Positions 37,355 to 47,001 are shown, counted from the first letter of the stretch. The stretch: DNA of 64,000 nucleotides from Sulfitobacter sp. F26169L (GCF_026410285.1 NZ_JAPMLP010000001.1:124001-188000); one strand, 5' to 3'. The notes: generated from the letters alone by a model not told the origin. Program-made: numbers and translations.

Positions 37355-38986
37355 TCAGGATTTCTTTTTGTTGCCGTTTGTCTTTTTGCCAGATGATTTC
37401 TGGACAGCGGCAATCCGGTCGGCATTCTCTTTATCAACAGCCGCTTTGGCCGCCGCTACCTTCGCTTCTGCGTCCTTGGCGGCAGCAATTTTGGCTGCGG
37501 TGATTTTGTCTTCAGCTTCCTTATACGCTGCAATCTTGGCAGCAGCGCTTTTCTCCGCGGCTTCCTTGTCTGCGGCGATTTTTGCCTCGGCAAACTTCTC
37601 GGCTGCGTCCTTGTCTGCCGCGATCTGCGCATCGGCACCGCGATCGGCCGCATCGCGGTAGGCTGAAATCTTTGCCGCCTCTTCTTTATCGTCCGCGACG
37701 GCCACGCCTGCTTTCAGCTTTGCCTGTTGCTTGCGGCGGAAACCGGGAGGGGTGGCTTTTTCATGATCGTCAATAAAATCCAGAACCAGCGGGCGGATAT
37801 TGTCGCGCCAGCTTTTGCCGGCAAAAATACCGTAGTGGCCCGCACCGTCCTCGACGTGACTTGCCTTTTTGTCGTCAGGAAGACCGGTACACAGGTCAAG
37901 CGCGGCAATGCACTGTCCGGGTGCCGAAATATCGTCTTTGGTGCCCTCAACGGTGATAACGGCCACGGTTGTGATTTTGCCGATATCCACTTTCTTACCT
38001 TCGATGGTAAATTCGTTCTTTGCCACTTCACCGTTTTTGAAGATGCGGTCGACCGTGGACAGATAGAACTCAGCCGGCATATCCATCACTGACAGATACT
38101 CGTCGTAGAACTTGTTGTGCTTGTCAAATTCATGCGCTTCGCCTTTGGCGACACGCTGTATCTGGGTCATGAACGCGTCTTTGTGGTTGTCGAGATTCAT
38201 CGAGATGAATGAATTCAACTGCAACAAACCTGGATAAACCTTGCGACCGACACCGTTGTATTTGAAGCCGACGTTCTGGATCATGAACTCTTCCAACTGC
38301 CCCATAGAAACAGCATGGCCAAAGTCGGTAACTTCGGTCGGGGCGGCGCTCGGATCAACTGGGCCACCGATCAGGGTCAGCGAGCTTGGCTGTGCCTTGG
38401 GATCTTCTTCGGCCAGATAGGCGGTGGCAACCAGCGCAAGCGGCGCGGGTTGGCACACGGCAATTACATGCGTGTCAGGCCCGAGGTGGCGCATGTAGTC
38501 CACCAGATGCAGGGTATAATCCTCAATATCGAATTTACCTGCGCTGACGGGGATATCACGGGCATTGTGCCAGTCGGTAATGTAAAGCTCGCATTCAGGC
38601 AGCAGGCTGATCACGGTTGAACGCAGCAGCGTCGCATAGTGGCCCGACATCGGTGCCACCAGCAGAACCTTGCGGCGTTTCTGGGTGCGGCCCTGAACGC
38701 GGAAATGCAGCAGATCGCCAAATGCGCCTTTGATTTCTATTTCTTCGTATACCAGACGGTCGGTCCCGTCCGCGCCCACGAACGGGGGAATGTTCCAGTC
38801 AGGCTTTGTAGCCATCCGGCTGAACGAGCGTTCGGTAACTTCGCCCCATGCACCGATCCATTGCAACGCAGGGTTGGGAAAGATAGAAAGAGCAGGATAG
38901 GCCGCCATCGCCTTTGCGGAAGCGCCGAGCCATTCGTTTGTGTTTCGTATTGTTTCCATAATGTCGTATGATGCCATTTGGCGCAT
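37355..38986 (-). CDS. phaZ: intracellular polyhydroxybutyrate depolymerase PhaZ with Ala/Lys-rich C-terminal tail
   Basis: 543 residues. The catalytic part (about 1-408) shows the PhaZ N-terminus MRQMASYDIMETIRNTNEWL and the nucleophile Cys178 in VIAVCQPAPLALVATAYL, with LLVAPMSGHYATLLRSTV and the late DGAGHYGIFAGKSWR histidine block. It degrades stored PHB granules. Residues ~408-543 are a long Ala/Lys/Glu helix-forming repeat ending KKTNGNKKKS, not part of a normal depolymerase. GGAGC precedes the start. Divergent from phaC. Confidence 0.92.
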   Translation of the reverse strand: MRQMASYDIMETIRNTNEWLGASAKAMAAYPALSIFPNPALQWIGAWGEVTERSFSRMATKPDWNIPPFVGADGTDRLVYEEIEIKGAFGDLLHFRVQGRTQKRRKVLLVAPMSGHYATLLRSTVISLLPECELYITDWHNARDIPVSAGKFDIEDYTLHLVDYMRHLGPDTHVIAVCQPAPLALVATAYLAEEDPKAQPSSLTLIGGPVDPSAAPTEVTDFGHAVSMGQLEEFMIQNVGFKYNGVGRKVYPGLLQLNSFISMNLDNHKDAFMTQIQRVAKGEAHEFDKHNKFYDEYLSVMDMPAEFYLSTVDRIFKNGEVAKNEFTIEGKKVDIGKITTVAVITVEGTKDDISAPGQCIAALDLCTGLPDDKKASHVEDGAGHYGIFAGKSWRDNIRPLVLDFIDDHEKATPPGFRRKQQAKLKAGVAVADDKEEAAKISAYRDAADRGADAQIAADKDAAEKFAEAKIAADKEAAEKSAAAKIAAYKEAEDKITAAKIAAAKDAEAKVAAAKAAVDKENADRIAAVQKSSGKKTNGNKKKS

Positions 38987-39102
38987 AGCGAAGCTCCTGA
39001 TCTATTACCCAATTTCATGGGGGGGTCATCTTCGCCGCGCGCCTCGGATGGGGCGGCTGGCCGAAAATGCTGCAGGTGCGAACATAGGATGGAATCGTTA
39101 AG

Positions 39103-40908
39103 ATGACAACAGAATCTACAGAGAATGGTGAACCAACTGCGGCTTCTATGGCACGGATGACCGAAAACTTGAGTAAACTGGACGCTCTACGCGAGCGTTT
39201 GACCCATGTCATTGCAAATCGTCACACGCATCAGGCAGCCCTTGATGCCCCGAATCAAGAGCTGTTTACCAAAGCTGCACAAGCGTACATGCAGGAGGCG
39301 GTGACCAATCCTGCAAAGCTGATTGAACATCAAATGGCGTTCTGGACCAAATCTGTCACCCATTTTGTCGAAGCACAGCAGGCGTTGGCCAAAGGCACAC
39401 TTTCCGCGCCGGAAGACCGCACCGCCAAAGACCGCCGTTTTACCAACCCGATGTGGGAACAACACCCCTATTTCAACTTCGTGAAGCAGCAATATTTTCT
39501 GAACGCCGAGGCAATAACACAAGCAGTTGAAAGCGTGCAGGACATGGAGCCGCGTGAAAAGCAGCGGCTGGCATATTTCTCCCGGCAGATCATCGACATG
39601 ATGAGCCCGACAAATTTTCTCGCCACCAACCCCGATGCGCTGCAACGTGCAGTCGATACCGAAGGCGAAAGCCTGATTAAGGGTCTGGAAAATCTTATTT
39701 CGGATCTGGAGGCCAATAACGGCGAATTGATTGTGCGCCTTGCCGACGAGGATGCATTTGAACTTGGCGGCAATATCGCCACCAGTCCGGGAAAAGTAGT
39801 GTTCCGTAACAAGATGTTCGAATTGATCCAGTACACCCCGACCACCGAAAAGGTGCACGCCACGCCGCTGGTCGTTTTCCCGCCGTGGATCAACAAATAC
39901 TATATCCTTGATTTGAAGGAACAGAACTCGCTTGTGAAATGGGTGCTGGATCAGGGCTACACCCTGTTTATGGTATCCTGGGTGAACCCCGATCCCAGCT
40001 ACCGCGATGTTGGCATGGCTGATTACGTCGAGGACGGCTATCTGGAAGCGTTCCGCGAGGTGAAAGCGATCACCGGCGAAAAAGAGATTAACGTCATCGG
40101 CTACTGTATCGCTGGCACCACGCTGGCGCTGACGCTGTCGCTGATGAAGCAGCGCGGAGATACATCCGTAAAGTCCGCAACCTTCTTTACTGCCCTCACC
40201 GATTTTTCCGATCAGGGAGAGTTCCAGCCGTTCTTGACAGATGATTTCATCGACGGGATTGCGGCAGAGACAGAGGACAAGGGCATACTGCCCTCTATTG
40301 TGATGGCGCGTACGTTCTCCTTTCTGCGTTCCAACGATCTGGTCTACGGACCTGCGGTGAAAAGCTATATGATGGGGGAAACACCGCCAGCGTTCGATCT
40401 GCTGTACTGGAACGGCGACGGGGCCAACCTGCCTGCCAGAATGGCAATGGAATACCTGCGCGGGCTGTGTCAGGGCAACCAGCTTGCCGATGGCGGGTAC
40501 GAATTGGGCGGTCACCGTCTGGTGCTGGATGATGTCGATGTGCCGCTATGTGCTGTTGCCTGCGAAACCGATCACATCGCACCATGGAAAGATTGCTATC
40601 GCGGTGTGCAGATGATGGGCAGCAAGAACAAGAAATTCATTATGACCCAGTCAGGCCACATCGCCGGCATCGTCAACCCGCCCAGCAAAGGCAAGTACGG
40701 CCACTATACCAACCCCGACATGTCTCTGGATCATACAGACTGGCAGGAGGGCGCGAAATTTACCGAAGGATCATGGTGGCCCACGTGGGAAAAATGGCTG
40801 ACCGAACGTTCGGGAGAGATGATTCCCGCCCGAAAACCCGGAGATAACGGACAGGAAATTTTAGCCGATGCACCCGGCCCCTACGTTGCCGTTAAGGCAA
40901 GAGGCTGA
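39103..40908 (+). CDS. phaC: class I poly(3-hydroxyalkanoate) synthase
   Basis: 601 residues. Catalytic cysteine C335 lies in VIGYCIAGTTLA (PhaC box, with Ala where many have Gly), Asp in ETDHIAPW and His in SGHIAGIVNPPSKGKYGHY. Polymerises 3-hydroxyacyl-CoA into granules in the cytoplasm. Length fits class I, which needs no PhaE/PhaR subunit. It is divergent from phaZ and followed by phaP and phaR. Confidence 0.96.
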   Translation: MTTESTENGEPTAASMARMTENLSKLDALRERLTHVIANRHTHQAALDAPNQELFTKAAQAYMQEAVTNPAKLIEHQMAFWTKSVTHFVEAQQALAKGTLSAPEDRTAKDRRFTNPMWEQHPYFNFVKQQYFLNAEAITQAVESVQDMEPREKQRLAYFSRQIIDMMSPTNFLATNPDALQRAVDTEGESLIKGLENLISDLEANNGELIVRLADEDAFELGGNIATSPGKVVFRNKMFELIQYTPTTEKVHATPLVVFPPWINKYYILDLKEQNSLVKWVLDQGYTLFMVSWVNPDPSYRDVGMADYVEDGYLEAFREVKAITGEKEINVIGYCIAGTTLALTLSLMKQRGDTSVKSATFFTALTDFSDQGEFQPFLTDDFIDGIAAETEDKGILPSIVMARTFSFLRSNDLVYGPAVKSYMMGETPPAFDLLYWNGDGANLPARMAMEYLRGLCQGNQLADGGYELGGHRLVLDDVDVPLCAVACETDHIAPWKDCYRGVQMMGSKNKKFIMTQSGHIAGIVNPPSKGKYGHYTNPDMSLDHTDWQEGAKFTEGSWWPTWEKWLTERSGEMIPARKPGDNGQEILADAPGPYVAVKARG

Positions 40909-40945
40909 TTTCTCAGTCGTATTTGACGCTAGGGAACCCATATTG

Positions 40946-41006
40946 CTGCAGTGCAGAAAATACTTGCAATGCCGCGCTGCAGCATCTATATGTTTTGCAG
41001 ACGCAG
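40946..41006 (+). promoter_or_regulatory. PhaR-type operator sequences before phaP
   Basis: CTGCAGTGCAG (40946-40956) is an exact CTGC-N3-GCAG, and TTGCAGACGCAG (40995-41006) is a one-mismatch CTGC-N4-GCAG. PhaR of Paracoccus and Rhodobacter is known to bind such TGC-rich repeats in phaP promoters. GCTGCAGC (40976-40983) lies between them. The phaR gene itself is downstream. Confidence 0.7.
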
Positions 41007-41086
41007 CGACTTGGATCACTCAAGGAACTGCAGTGAAATTCAATGGGGCGCTTTTGCCCTGATGATGCAAACAAAGGATGATACCA

Positions 41087-41536
41087 ATGGCTAACGCAAC
41101 AACACCAGACATGACAAAAATGCTCAAAGACATGATGGGTGCATTCCCTGTGGACACAGCGTCCATGGAAGCATCTTTCAAGACATCCGCAACGCTGAAC
41201 GAAAAACTGTCCGGCGTAGCGCTGTCAGCAGTTGAGAAATCCACCGAGATTTCTTCCAAGTGGACAAAAGACACAGTTGCAAAACTGGCAGAAATGTCAA
41301 AAGCAAAGTCCGAGCCAGCTGACTACGCAAAAGCAATGACAGACTTCGCAACTGTATATTCGGAAGCCGCTTCCGAGCACATGGCAGCATTTGCCGAAGT
41401 TGCGAAAAAAGTTCAGATGGAAACTGTTGAGCTGATGATGGCCGCAGGTAAAGACCTGTCCAACGAAGCGACTGCCGCAATGACCAAAGCGTCCAGCGAC
41501 GTTCAGGCCGCTGCGAAAAAAGCGACAACAAAATAA
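41087..41536 (+). CDS. phaP: phasin, PHB granule surface protein
   Basis: 149 residues, almost wholly amphipathic helix, with phasin-like KTSATLNEKLSGVALSAVEKSTEISSKW and an Ala/Lys-rich end. Coats granules and controls their size. The ATG at 41087 has AAAGGA upstream; an ATG three codons earlier lacks spacing. Expected to be repressed by PhaR when no granules are present. Confidence 0.88.
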   Translation: MANATTPDMTKMLKDMMGAFPVDTASMEASFKTSATLNEKLSGVALSAVEKSTEISSKWTKDTVAKLAEMSKAKSEPADYAKAMTDFATVYSEAASEHMAAFAEVAKKVQMETVELMMAAGKDLSNEATAAMTKASSDVQAAAKKATTK

Positions 41537-41585
41537 GTCTGGTTTCCAGACATTCCCTTCATCTTGAATGAAGCGGAGAGAGGAA

Positions 41586-41618
41586 GGGTGGGCTGCTTGC
41601 AGCTCGCCCTTTCTTTTT
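41586..41618 (+). terminator. Rho-independent terminator of phaP
   Basis: An 11-bp stem (41586-41596 with 41599-41609, two G-U pairs, loop TT) followed by TTTCTTTTT. Separates phaP from phaR transcription, although read-through is possible. Confidence 0.75.
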
Positions 41619-41669
41619 GCGCGTGTGGGGGCTAAGCTGCGGTGCAGCACAGTTCGTGGAGGAACTCAC

Positions 41670-42221
41670 GTGGCAGAGACGGGAAAACCCCTTCTGATCA
41701 AGAGATACGCCAGCCGGCGGCTCTATAATACAGAAACAAGCGATTACGTTACGCTTGAAGATATCGCGGGTTTCATCCGTGACGGTCGTGAAGTCCAGAT
41801 TATTGACCTGAAAACGGGTGATGACCTGACGCGCCAATACCTGCTTCAAATCATTGCAGAACATGAAAGCCGCGGAGAATCGGTGCTTCCGGTTGACGTG
41901 CTCAACGATCTTGTGCGCAGCTATATGACCGGAAAGGTCAGTGTTGTGCCAGAGTTCTTGAAGCAGTCGTTTGCGATGCTGCGTGACGGTCAAAGCAAGG
42001 TTATGGAGAATATGACTTCGCTGAACCCGCTCGCCAAGATGCCCGGATTTGAGGCGATGCAAGCGCAGCAGGAAGCGTTTATGAAAGCGATGACAGGCAC
42101 TTGGCCTGCTGGCGGCAGCACGACCGAGCCAAAAAACTCTTCTGCTGAAAGCGAAGAGGATCTGGCGGCGATCAAGCGGCAGTTGGCCGAATTGCAGGAA
42201 AAGCTGTCAAAGCTGAAATAA
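41670..42221 (+). CDS. phaR: PHB synthesis repressor PhaR (GTG start)
   Basis: 183 residues. N-terminal PHB_acc_N DNA-binding domain (LLIKRYASRRLYNTETSDYVTLEDIAGFIRDG), middle PHB-binding region, and a C-terminal coiled coil (DLAAIKRQLAELQEKLSKLK). PhaR represses phaP and itself until it is titrated by PHB. The GTG at 41670 is chosen for its GGAGG site and because it begins the conserved domain; upstream codons overlap the phaP terminator. Confidence 0.92.
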   Translation: MAETGKPLLIKRYASRRLYNTETSDYVTLEDIAGFIRDGREVQIIDLKTGDDLTRQYLLQIIAEHESRGESVLPVDVLNDLVRSYMTGKVSVVPEFLKQSFAMLRDGQSKVMENMTSLNPLAKMPGFEAMQAQQEAFMKAMTGTWPAGGSTTEPKNSSAESEEDLAAIKRQLAELQEKLSKLK

Positions 42222-42253
42222 AAGAAAACCGGCGGCAAAAATTGAAGTGATAC

Positions 42254-42279
42254 AAGGCGGGGTTATGCCCGCCTTTTTT
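42254..42279 (+). terminator. Rho-independent terminator of phaR
   Basis: AAGGCGGG (42254-42261), loop GTTATG, CCCGCCTT (42268-42275) then TTTT: a clean terminator. Confidence 0.88.
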
Positions 42280-42308
42280 CGTCAAAAAGGGCTCGGTCCT
42301 TGCACAGT

Positions 42309-43613
42309 CTAAAGGCCTAATCTGTCGCGCAATGCATACCAACTCATCGCGAGCACCAGCAGCGGAGAGCGCATTGCCGGACCGCCAGGGAACGGCGTAT
42401 TGGGCAGAGCCGCCAATGTGTCGAACCCGTCTGCATCACCCTGCACCGCACGTGCCATCAACTGCCCTGCGTGTGTGGCGGTGCCCACGCCATGCCCCGA
42501 ATAGCCCGAAGCGGAGAGGATGTTTTTGCCAACCCGCGCAACGTAGGGCAGGCGTTTCATCGTAATCCCAAGAGTGCCACCCCAAGCGTAATCGATTTTC
42601 ACATCGCTGAGGTGGGGAAACACAACCGACATCGGTTTGCGCACCTTCGCGGCAATGTCAGCGGGAAAACGGTAGCCATAACTTTCCCCACCGCCGAACA
42701 GCAGCCTGCCATCATGGCTCAACCGGAAATAGTTCACCACAAAGCGGCTGTCGGCCACGGCAACATCGCGCGGCAGAACATCTGCGATCCGCTCTCCCAA
42801 TGGCTCCGTTGCGATGATGAAATTGTTGATGGGCATCACCCGCGCGGCGACTTTTCGGTTCAGGCCGCCCAGATACCCGTTGCAGGCAAGGATCACATGA
42901 TCGGCCACCACATGCCCTGCGTCAGTGCGCACCGTGGCGTGGGTACCCTCATCTATGTGATGCACGGCGCTGCGTTCGTAAATGCGTACACCTGCCACAT
43001 CAGCTGCCTGTGCAAGCCCCAGCGCGTAGTTAAGAGGATGCAGATGCGCTGCACCCATGTCCAGCACACCGCCGCGATAATCCGGCGAGGGGCATACGGA
43101 CTGCAGCGCGGTATGGTCAAGCGTTTCGATTTCACCGTAGTTGTATTTACGCGCAAGGTGCTCGGCGTAGCCATGCAGGTGCCTAACCTCGCTTCCGGTC
43201 GACCCTGTCCATGCCACGCCCGGTTTCAGGTGACACTCTATCCGGTGTTTGCCGATCAACGACTTGACCAACTCTTTGGCATCCTCTGCCAGATTCCACA
43301 GTTTCGCCGCTTCCGGATCACCCAACAGCCGCTCAAGGTCGTCCTGCTCCATCCGTTGACCTGATCCCAACTGTCCGCCATTGCGCCCAGACGCGCCAAA
43401 GCCCACGCGCTGCGCATCCAGCAGCACCACGTCGCGGCCAGCCTGTGCCAGATGCAACGCGGCTGACAGCCCCGTGTAACCCGCGCCAATGACGCAGACA
43501 TCCGCCTTGTGCGCGCCTTTCAGCGGGGCGCGCGGCGTTTGCGGGGTTGCCGTGGCTGCATACCAGCTGGGGGGGTAAGCGCCGCGTTTGTCGTTTGCGT
43601 AAAGCAGGTTCAT
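42309..43613 (-). CDS. FAD-dependent amine oxidase, PuuB (gamma-glutamylputrescine oxidase)-like
   Basis: 434 residues of the DadA/DAO superfamily. FAD-binding GAGYTGLSAALHLAQAG at about 43-60, followed by GFGASGRNGGQLG, and C-terminal SGYSGHGVGTATHAGQL. The N-terminal SWYAATATPQ is typical of PuuB-like proteins. Would oxidise a gamma-glutamylated amine. Last gene of the eight-gene ABC/ligase operon, nine bases after the second ligase. Confidence 0.83.
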   Translation of the reverse strand: MNLLYANDKRGAYPPSWYAATATPQTPRAPLKGAHKADVCVIGAGYTGLSAALHLAQAGRDVVLLDAQRVGFGASGRNGGQLGSGQRMEQDDLERLLGDPEAAKLWNLAEDAKELVKSLIGKHRIECHLKPGVAWTGSTGSEVRHLHGYAEHLARKYNYGEIETLDHTALQSVCPSPDYRGGVLDMGAAHLHPLNYALGLAQAADVAGVRIYERSAVHHIDEGTHATVRTDAGHVVADHVILACNGYLGGLNRKVAARVMPINNFIIATEPLGERIADVLPRDVAVADSRFVVNYFRLSHDGRLLFGGGESYGYRFPADIAAKVRKPMSVVFPHLSDVKIDYAWGGTLGITMKRLPYVARVGKNILSASGYSGHGVGTATHAGQLMARAVQGDADGFDTLAALPNTPFPGGPAMRSPLLVLAMSWYALRDRLGL

Positions 43614-43622
43614 CGGGAAAAA

Positions 43623-44981
43623 TCAGACGTTAAGCAACAGGTGTTCACGCTCCCAAGGGGAGATGACCTGCAGGAATTCATCGTATTCGGCGTATTTGAC
43701 TATGCTGTAAACGCGCGCAAATTCGGGGCCAAGAACCTCGTGCAGGGCGGTTGCCTCGTCAAATACCTGTAGCGCCTCGCCCATGGTGCGGGGGATGTCA
43801 CCATCACCTGAATAGGCGTCACCTTTGAATTCGGCCAGCGGCAGTTTGCCTTCTTTCAATCCCAGATATCCGCAGGCCAGCGAAGCGGCGATGCCCAGAT
43901 AGGGGTTGCAATCCATACCGGCCAGACGGTTTTCGACACGCCGCGCTGTTGGGCTGGACAGTGGAACACGGATGCCGGTTGTACGGTTGTCACGACCCCA
44001 TTCCAGATTGATCGGGGCAGCGTGATCTTTCACATAGCGCCGGTAGCTGTTCACATAAGGTGCGATCACCGCCAGTGCCGAGGGCATGTGGTTCTGCAAA
44101 CCCGCGATGAAATGCATGAAAGCATCTGTCTCGGCACCCTGCGCATCGGAAAAAATGTTCTTGCCTGTCTTCGCATCCAGAATTGAGTGATGGATGTGCA
44201 TCGCCGAACCCGGCTCATCTGCGATGGGCTTGGCCATAAACGTAGCATAACATTCGTGACGCATTGCCGCTTCGCGGATCAGGCGTTTGAAATAAAACAC
44301 CTCGTCCGCCAGCTTGACCGGATCACCGTGGATCAGGTTGATCTCCAACTGTCCCGCGCCGCCTTCCTGCGTGATGCCGTCGATTTCAAATCCCTGCGCC
44401 TCGGCGAAATCATAGATGTCGTCGATCACCGGCCCGAATTCGTCAACAGCTGTCATCGAATAGGCCTGACGCGCGGCCGCCGGACGGCCTGAACGGCCCA
44501 TCATTGGTTTAATCTCTTGCGCGGGGTCCAGATTGCGCGCTGTCAGGAAAAATTCCATTTCTGGCGCTACGATAGGTTCCCAGCCCTCGGCGCGGTACAG
44601 ATCGACAACGCGTTTTAACACGTTGCGCGGGCTGAACTCGACCACGTTTCCATCGCGGTCATAGGCGTCATGAATCACTTGCAGCGTCCAGTCCGCGGTC
44701 CACGGTGCGGCGGTGGCAGTCGACATATCGGGGCGCAGGACCATATCTTTTTCGGTAAAACCGTCTTCGCCAGCGGCCTCGCCCCATTCACCTGTGATGG
44801 TCTGGAAAAAGATGCTGTCGGGCAGGTGAAAGCTGTCTTGTTTGGCAAACTTCGAGGCTGGCACCGCCTTGCCGCGCGCAATTCCGGGAAGATCGGGAAT
44901 AATGCATTCCACCTCATCCAGCCGGCGGTTTTTCAAGTAATCGGTCGCTGCCTTTGGCAGGTTTTTCTTCCAGTCGGCCAT
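43623..44981 (-). CDS. glutamine synthetase-family gamma-glutamylamine ligase (PuuA-like), copy 2
   Basis: 452 residues with glutamine synthetase-fold blocks: EFFLTARNLD, QLEINLIHG, HIHHSI, the R-rich NRTTGIRVPLSSPTARRVENRLAG and NPYLGIAASLACG. Lacking the adenylylation loop, it resembles PuuA/GlnT, which join glutamate to an amine. ATG at 44981 overlaps the upstream amidotransferase stop by one base (TGATG). Substrate probably putrescine or another amine, by context. Confidence 0.85.
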   Translation of the reverse strand: MADWKKNLPKAATDYLKNRRLDEVECIIPDLPGIARGKAVPASKFAKQDSFHLPDSIFFQTITGEWGEAAGEDGFTEKDMVLRPDMSTATAAPWTADWTLQVIHDAYDRDGNVVEFSPRNVLKRVVDLYRAEGWEPIVAPEMEFFLTARNLDPAQEIKPMMGRSGRPAAARQAYSMTAVDEFGPVIDDIYDFAEAQGFEIDGITQEGGAGQLEINLIHGDPVKLADEVFYFKRLIREAAMRHECYATFMAKPIADEPGSAMHIHHSILDAKTGKNIFSDAQGAETDAFMHFIAGLQNHMPSALAVIAPYVNSYRRYVKDHAAPINLEWGRDNRTTGIRVPLSSPTARRVENRLAGMDCNPYLGIAASLACGYLGLKEGKLPLAEFKGDAYSGDGDIPRTMGEALQVFDEATALHEVLGPEFARVYSIVKYAEYDEFLQVISPWEREHLLLNV

Positions 44982-45664
44982 CACGCTCTCGCTTTGCTTT
45001 TGAAGAATTGCGCCATCTGTGTGGCGATATTTGCACTGTCGACAGGCAGGGATAGTGTTGTCGTCGCTGCCTCAAGATGGGCATCGGGCACCACACCTTT
45101 GCCACGGGTGCGGATCAGCCCGTCAATAAATTCCGGCGAAAATTCGGGGTGGGGCTGAATGGTCCAGATCGTATCGTCATAGGCCAGCATCGCATATTTG
45201 CAAAAATCCGATTGCCCTATCACCCGCGCGCCTTCGGGCAGCACGGTCACCTGATCCTGATGCCAGGCGTTCAGCGCAACGGGCTGACCGTCGAGCATGT
45301 AATTGACGCGCCCGACAGACCATCCGCCTTTGAACTTCTCAACCTTGCCGCCCATTGCCTGCGCGATAATCTGATGGCCGAAACAGACGCCCACCAACGG
45401 TTTGCCCGCCGCGTGGATCTCACGGATCAAGTCTTCCAGTGGCGGAATCCATGCATGATCTTCGTAGGCACCATGTTTGGAGCCTGTAATCAACCAGCCA
45501 TCCGCGTCCTGCACGCCTTCGGGAAATTCACCGTCCACGACAGAAAATGTCTGGAAGGTGAAACCGTGGCCCGCAAGAAGACGCTCGAACATGGTGTCGT
45601 AGTTGCCAAGCTTGTCAATCAGCTCTTCGGGGGAATGGCCTGTGCGCAATATGCCTATTTTCAT
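44981..45664 (-). CDS. class I glutamine amidotransferase-like protein
   Basis: 227 residues. Nucleophile C94 in GVCFGHQIIAQAMGG and the His-Glu pair QPHPEF complete the GATase1 triad. There is no synthetase domain attached. Between two ligase genes and coupled to the second, it likely hydrolyses gamma-glutamyl products or supplies ammonia; E. coli uses the unrelated-looking PuuD for gamma-glutamyl-GABA. Confidence 0.85.
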   Translation of the reverse strand: MKIGILRTGHSPEELIDKLGNYDTMFERLLAGHGFTFQTFSVVDGEFPEGVQDADGWLITGSKHGAYEDHAWIPPLEDLIREIHAAGKPLVGVCFGHQIIAQAMGGKVEKFKGGWSVGRVNYMLDGQPVALNAWHQDQVTVLPEGARVIGQSDFCKYAMLAYDDTIWTIQPHPEFSPEFIDGLIRTRGKGVVPDAHLEAATTTLSLPVDSANIATQMAQFFKSKARA

Positions 45665-45666
45665 GG

Positions 45667-47001
45667 TTACACCGTATCCAGATAAATTTCGACCTGCTCG
45701 GCGCGGCTCAGTTCCTTCATGTAATGAAGCTCCTGACGTTTTGTCAGCACCAGATTCTGCACCAGCTCGGGGGCAAAAATGCGCGCAACGGCGGGGTCTT
45801 TTTCAAACGCATCAATGGCAGTTTCCCATGTATGCGGAATTTGTGGCAGATCGGCTGCATAGGCGTTTCCGGTGATCGGTTTCGGCGGGTCCAGCCCGTC
45901 TTCGATCCCGTTGATCGCCGCACCAAGGACCGCTGCGAGCATCAGATAGGGGTTCACATCGCCGCCCGATACGCGGTGTTCAATCCTCCGCGCTGCGGTG
46001 GAACCAGACGGAATCCGGATCGCCGAGGTGCGGTTTTCATAGGCCCAGCTGACGCCTGTGGGCGCATGGCTACCCGGCACCATGCGATCGAAACTGTTGG
46101 CATGGGGCGCAAATATTAGCGCGGAACCCGCCATTGCCTGCAAACAGCCGGCAACCGCGTGGCGCATGATGTCTGTGCCTTCGGGACCGCCGTTGTCAAA
46201 GACGTTTTTGCCGTCTGCATCCAGAACCGAAAAATGGGTGTGCAGCCCAGAACCTGCATAATCCTTGTAGGGTTTTGCCATAAAGCTGGCGGCAAACCCG
46301 TGACGCCGCGCCAATCCGCGTACCAGCATTTTGAACAGCCACGCATCATCCGCGGCGCGCAGTGCATCATCGCAGTGCATCATGTTGATTTCGAACTGCC
46401 CTAAACCCGCTTCCGAAATGGCGGTATCTGCGGGAATATCCATTTCCTCACAGGCGTCATACAGATCGGTGAAGAACTGGTCGAATTGATCGAGCGCCCG
46501 GATACTCAGGGTTTCTGCCCCCTTGCGTCGCTTGCCTGAAATTTCGGACGGCGGGATTTGCAGTTTGCGGCCACTGTCGTCGATCAGGAAAAACTCAAGC
46601 TCGACCGCGCAGACGGGGGTCAGGCCGCGTGCCTTGAACCGGTCAAGCACGGCGCGCAACGCATGGCGCGGATCACCCGCATAGGGCCGGCCGTCCTCGT
46701 GAAACATCCAGATCGGCAGTAGGGCGCTAGGCGCATCCAGCCACGGCATTGGCATAAATCCCCGCTCTGTCGGTTTTAGCACCCCGTCGCGGTCGCCGCT
46801 GTCAAACACCAGCGGGCTGTCGTCGATGTCTTCGCCCCAGATGTCCAGATTGAGAACAGAGAACGGAAAGCGCGTACCGTCTTGCGTGATTTTGTCGGCA
46901 AAACGTGTGGGGATACGTTTGCCGCGCGGAACACCGTTCAGATCGGCGGCCGCCACTCTGATGGTGCGAACGGAGGGATTTTTACGAAGCCAGTTGTGCA
47001 T
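45667..47001 (-). CDS. glutamine synthetase-family gamma-glutamylamine ligase (PuuA-like), copy 1
   Basis: 444 residues, diverged paralogue of the second ligase. Blocks: VELEFFLIDDSGRKL, GQFEINMMHC, GLHTHFSVLD, NRTSAIRIPSGSTAARRIEHRVSGGDVNPYLMLA. Starts MHNWLRKNPSVRTIRVAAADLNG. Two ligases in one operon may serve different amines or form one hetero-complex; sequence cannot decide. Confidence 0.85.
   Translation of the reverse strand: MHNWLRKNPSVRTIRVAAADLNGVPRGKRIPTRFADKITQDGTRFPFSVLNLDIWGEDIDDSPLVFDSGDRDGVLKPTERGFMPMPWLDAPSALLPIWMFHEDGRPYAGDPRHALRAVLDRFKARGLTPVCAVELEFFLIDDSGRKLQIPPSEISGKRRKGAETLSIRALDQFDQFFTDLYDACEEMDIPADTAISEAGLGQFEINMMHCDDALRAADDAWLFKMLVRGLARRHGFAASFMAKPYKDYAGSGLHTHFSVLDADGKNVFDNGGPEGTDIMRHAVAGCLQAMAGSALIFAPHANSFDRMVPGSHAPTGVSWAYENRTSAIRIPSGSTAARRIEHRVSGGDVNPYLMLAAVLGAAINGIEDGLDPPKPITGNAYAADLPQIPHTWETAIDAFEKDPAVARIFAPELVQNLVLTKRQELHYMKELSRAEQVEIYLDTV

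Noticed and set aside
39187-40515. 442-codon minus-strand ORF opposite phaC
   Set aside because: Antisense shadow of a clear PHA synthase; the product has no recognisable domain.
40913-41077. An additional small gene between phaC and phaP
   Set aside because: The short ORF here has no ribosome site and overlaps the PhaR operator sequences.
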